NCBI GenBank assembly: GCA_030596265.1
Contig: JAUVKM010000013.1
Coordinates: 1-17,084, forward strand
DNA: 17,084 bases
Direction: 5' to 3'
Source: Candidatus Cloacimonadota bacterium
GTDB taxonomy: Bacteria > Cloacimonadota > Cloacimonadia > Cloacimonadales > TCS61
This document shows, in pieces, positions 14,581-17,084 of the stretch. Position numbers and translations under genes: made by a program. The notes beneath the pieces are model-generated. The model ran no database searches. It saw nothing but the letters and a program-made list of their open reading frames with translations, and was not told where the DNA came from. How positions within the stretch are numbered: position 1 is the stretch's first letter; every line of letters begins with the position of its first letter.

Positions 14581-15318
14581 TTATTCATTCCCAAAAGGGT
14601 TAGTGAATCTGTCTCCAAGATAAACTTCTCGTGCTTTATCATCTTTCACCAATTCTCTGGATGTTCCACTGAATAATATCTCTCCATTAAAAATAATATA
14701 AGCTCTTTCAGTAATTTTCAAAGTTTCAAGAACATTGTGATCAGTAATCAATATACCAATATCTTTCTCTTTTAACTTTTTTATAATATCCTGAATATCG
14801 GCTACGGCAAGAGGATCTACTCCTGCAAAAGGTTCATCCATAAGCATAAAGGAGGGAGATGTTACAAGTGAACGTGTGATCTCAAGTTTTCTGCGTTCTC
14901 CACCTGATAATGTATAAGCTTTCTGCTTAGCTAATTTAGTGAGACCCAAATCTTCAAGATGTTCTTCTAATCTCAGTTTTCGATCTTTTTTGGAGATATT
15001 AAGTGTCTCCAGAATTGCCATGATATTCTGTTCAACTGTAAGTTTGTGAAATATAGAAGGTTCCTGAGCAAGATATCCTATACCTAATTGGGCACGTTTA
15101 TACATAGGGAGATTAGTTATCTGCTTATCACTAAAAAAGACATCACCACTATTAGTTTTTATTAAGCCAAGTATCATATAGAAAGTTGTAGATTTTCCGG
15201 CTCCATTTGGTCCTAGAATTCCAACGATTTCACCTTGTTGCAAATTGATGCTGACATTATTTACAACCTTTCTTTTTCCATAAATTTTAACTAAATTATC
15301 TGTTTTTAAACTCTTCAT
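14581..15318 (-). CDS. lptB: LPS export ABC transporter ATPase
   Basis: Powers LptFG extraction of lipopolysaccharide from the inner membrane. The 245-residue protein is a single nucleotide-binding domain with Walker A GPNGAGKST at 36-44, the Q-loop within YLAQEPSIFHKL, the signature LSGGERRK near 137-144, Walker B FMLMDEP near 156-162, and the switch histidine in ITDHNV. YLAQEPSIF with LSGGERRKLEI marks LptB rather than the very similar LivF. It lies between the OstA-like gene and rpoN, the classic position. The 126-nt gap upstream contains its own likely promoter. There is no Shine-Dalgarno sequence before the ATG, in contrast with most other genes here. Confidence 0.96.
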   Translation of the reverse strand: MKSLKTDNLVKIYGKRKVVNNVSINLQQGEIVGILGPNGAGKSTTFYMILGLIKTNSGDVFFSDKQITNLPMYKRAQLGIGYLAQEPSIFHKLTVEQNIMAILETLNISKKDRKLRLEEHLEDLGLTKLAKQKAYTLSGGERRKLEITRSLVTSPSFMLMDEPFAGVDPLAVADIQDIIKKLKEKDIGILITDHNVLETLKITERAYIIFNGEILFSGTSRELVKDDKAREVYLGDRFTNPFGNE

Positions 15319-15325
15319 AATAAAT

Positions 15326-15355
15326 GGATTTAATTAATCCCATTTTATTTGTCAA
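15326..15355 (-). promoter_or_regulatory. Probable sigma-70 promoter of lptB with an overlapping palindrome
   Basis: TTGACA on the minus strand (15355-15350) is followed after 16 bp by TTAAAT (15333-15328). An inverted repeat, GGATT-N5-AATCC (15326-15340), covers the -10 region and could bind a repressor. Transcription would begin around 15321, only a few bases before the lptB ATG at 15318. The promoter would drive lptB, rpoN and the genes through metK. Confidence 0.55.
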
Positions 15356-15444
15356 GCGAATGTTCTAATTAAAATTCATATTTGGAATAGATTATGCTTT
15401 AACGATGAATCTAAAATGTTTTTTTATATTTAGTTAAGGTTTTT

Positions 15445-16551
15445 CTACCAATCTTTATGTTTAAATTTATAGATTCCATGAACCTTATCTTTCATTGAAA
15501 TTCTTGTAATTTTATTCTGACCGTCTATTTCTATGATGAGATGTTCACCTTGTGCATTATTAGCTGAGAAGTTTCTGCTTTCTATTGTTTCCTGTTGGAA
15601 GTAGGAATTGACATTGCCTTTTGCTTCGCAAAAAGTAATGTTTCCTTCTTCAAAATTGAATTCCATCAGATCAGCAATTGCCCAACTCTTTTTAGATTGA
15701 TCTTTCGCTTCGGAAAACTGTACATAACAAGAGTCTAGTAGTATAGCCTTTTTGATTTTCTGTTCTTCAAAGAATATCCGGAATTCAATTGCTTTAGCAT
15801 CTGCCAGATCCGAAGCAAATTTTGGCTCTCCTAGATATACTGCCTTTTCTTCATCAGCAAAATATAGAAGGAAGTCGCTACTCATAATAAATTCTTTTGA
15901 AAAAGTTTTCACATTAAATGTTGCAACAACTTTTTTATAATCCTTAAAATACTCGATCTTTTCAGCCGATATGGAAATGGTATCTTTTTTAGCAATTGAT
16001 AGAACAGGTTCTTTTATCAGGTAGCCATAACCATCATTCATAAAGTATTTTAATTCTCCACAGGTTCCATGCATGTTTTCCCGCTCATCATAAGTTATCA
16101 CGTTTTTTTTAGCAAAAAGTTCTCTCGTGTTTCTGAAGTATTCTACTTCTACCGCCTTAAATGTTCTTATGGTTGAATCTTTGTGAGTCTCTTTTGCTAA
16201 CACATCTCCATACAGAAATAGACGTTCTTTTTTGCGAAAGTAATCAACATTATCTGCGTGCAAACTCAAAGTATCTTCATATACCTTCACATTCCCATGC
16301 ATGCGCACGATCTTCTGCAATTCAAAAATCTCTGCCTTATCACTGAAAAACTCAGTATCACCATAGAAAAAGTGAACGTTCCCAAAAAGATTTGTGATAT
16401 ACTCACCTTCTATTTTATTAATAATAAGCTTATCTGCATTTATTAATCTGTAGGGACGTAATTCTTCTTCAGCATGAAGTTCAAATATCATTGTGAGAAC
16501 TACTGTAAAAAGCAATAGCGCAAATGATCTACCAATTAACTTCATCTTCAT
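15445..16551 (-). CDS. OstA/LptA-like periplasmic LPS-transport protein
   Basis: Likely part of the periplasmic bridge that carries LPS to the outer membrane. The 368-residue protein has a signal peptide (basic start, hydrophobic core 8-24, cleavage probably after Ala27 in ELHA). The rest is a succession of beta-rich OstA-type repeats: YLINADKLIINK-like strands, then FSDKAEIFE, HGNVKVYEDTLSLHADNVDYF, YGDV, AVEVEYF and SAEKIEYFKDYKKVVATFNV. It is about twice the length of E. coli LptA (185), closer to the long OstA-like proteins of the Bacteroidetes type, and lacks the LptD barrel. A 23-nt overlap with lptC and AAGGT before the first ATG support the chosen start. Whether it acts as LptA alone or as an LptA/LptD-N hybrid is not decided by sequence. 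Confidence 0.85.
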   Translation of the reverse strand: MKMKLIGRSFALLLFTVVLTMIFELHAEEELRPYRLINADKLIINKIEGEYITNLFGNVHFFYGDTEFFSDKAEIFELQKIVRMHGNVKVYEDTLSLHADNVDYFRKKERLFLYGDVLAKETHKDSTIRTFKAVEVEYFRNTRELFAKKNVITYDERENMHGTCGELKYFMNDGYGYLIKEPVLSIAKKDTISISAEKIEYFKDYKKVVATFNVKTFSKEFIMSSDFLLYFADEEKAVYLGEPKFASDLADAKAIEFRIFFEEQKIKKAILLDSCYVQFSEAKDQSKKSWAIADLMEFNFEEGNITFCEAKGNVNSYFQQETIESRNFSANNAQGEHLIIEIDGQNKITRISMKDKVHGIYKFKHKDW

Positions 16552-17083
16552 TTAGTTTACCTTCTGCTGATACTTTTGTTATCTCCACCCTATCAAGATC
16601 CAGGTTAGATTCCATCTCTTCACCTTTTAGGATATTATCTTCTCTTATCAAAATTACACCATTTCTTGCATATAATACATTTGTATTCCTATCTAATACT
16701 ATAAATGGCGCTTTCATTGTTCCATTTTCACTCACGACTACGACATCACCTATTCCGGTTAATGTATTTTTCGCATCATCTACTTCAGCTTTATTGCATT
16801 TTAAAGTTGATTTAACAGAACCGTCTATATTGAAAAATGTTACAAATACTGTATCAGCAAAAGTTTGTTTTGTACTATAATATTTATAAAAATGAACCGC
16901 AGTTAATTCATAATCGATCACATCTTTAGTTGTGGAAATTACCCTAACTGAATCTGCCTGTTCATCAGGTATTTTACCACTTATTGGCATATTGAAAGCT
17001 TCATCATTTCCCATACAGGAAAATAAGAATAGAAGACTACTGAGACTTAAGATGATTAAGAAGTTTCTGCAAACTTTCTTCAT
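16529..17083 (-). CDS. lptC: LptC-family LPS export protein, predicted lipoprotein
   Basis: Links the LptB2FG extractor to the periplasmic bridge. The 184-residue protein begins with a basic start and a hydrophobic core ending in LFSC, a plausible lipobox with Cys23, so it is probably lipid-anchored instead of having the membrane helix of E. coli LptC. The periplasmic part is a beta-jellyroll of OstA type: FYKYYSTKQTFADTVFVTFFNIDGSVKSTLKCNKAEVDD, then LTGIGDVVVVSENGTMKA, ending with EEMESNLDLDRVEI. The ATG at 17083 lies one base from the window end, so upstream signals are not visible. The stop lies 23 nt inside the next gene. The adjacency to the OstA-like gene and lptB settles the assignment. 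Confidence 0.88.
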   Translation of the reverse strand: MKKVCRNFLIILSLSSLLFLFSCMGNDEAFNMPISGKIPDEQADSVRVISTTKDVIDYELTAVHFYKYYSTKQTFADTVFVTFFNIDGSVKSTLKCNKAEVDDAKNTLTGIGDVVVVSENGTMKAPFIVLDRNTNVLYARNGVILIREDNILKGEEMESNLDLDRVEITKVSAEGKLNEDEVNW

Positions 17084-17084
17084 A

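Overview
The window is AT-rich, and every convincing gene lies on the minus strand, so the biology reads from the right end to the left. Three features point to a Gram-negative, LPS-bearing bacterium: an Lpt lipopolysaccharide-export cluster, sigma-54, and a regulatory PTS containing HPr kinase. I infer an uncultured FCB-type lineage, possibly Cloacimonadota-like. That assignment rests on gene order and base composition, not on a marker gene.

Right half (17083 to 6051): lptC, an OstA/LptA-like gene, lptB, rpoN, lpdA, lipA, hpf (long form), hprK, ptsH, ptsI, metK. From lptB to metK the gaps are at most about 60 nt, and rpoN overlaps lpdA by 4 nt. The run ends in a clear intrinsic terminator just after metK. 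A TTGACA-type promoter lies so close to the lptB start that its message could be nearly leaderless. The core order lptC-lptA-lptB-rpoN-hpf matches the E. coli arrangement. Here lpdA-lipA sits between rpoN and hpf, and hprK-ptsH-ptsI takes the place of the nitrogen-PTS genes. EI, HPr (His15 and Ser46 both present) and HPr kinase/phosphorylase form a complete phosphorelay and sensor module, but no EII transporter is visible.

Left half (5834 to 1): a pyrimidine operon, pyrD (class 1B), a four-helix-bundle gene, pyrK, a repeat island, pyrC, a second repeat stretch with a small membrane-protein gene, then a large gene running off the left edge. That last gene is the main discovery. It encodes an orotate phosphoribosyltransferase fused to an orotidine-5'-phosphate decarboxylase in the order found in animal and plant UMP synthase, and its decarboxylase half carries the eukaryote-type motifs rather than the usual bacterial PyrF ones. 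PyrD/PyrK, PyrC and UMP synthase together cover the steps from carbamoyl-aspartate to UMP. carAB and pyrB are not in the window.

The pyr operon is broken up by material that looks acquired: a family of short hairpins sharing the core AAGT-N3-ACTT, 10-bp and 7-bp tandem repeats, a 12-bp direct repeat at the edge of the four-helix-bundle gene, and two accessory genes. The lptB-metK operon is almost free of such material, apart from one perfect 11-bp hairpin between hpf and hprK. No rRNA, tRNA, CRISPR array or transposase was seen.
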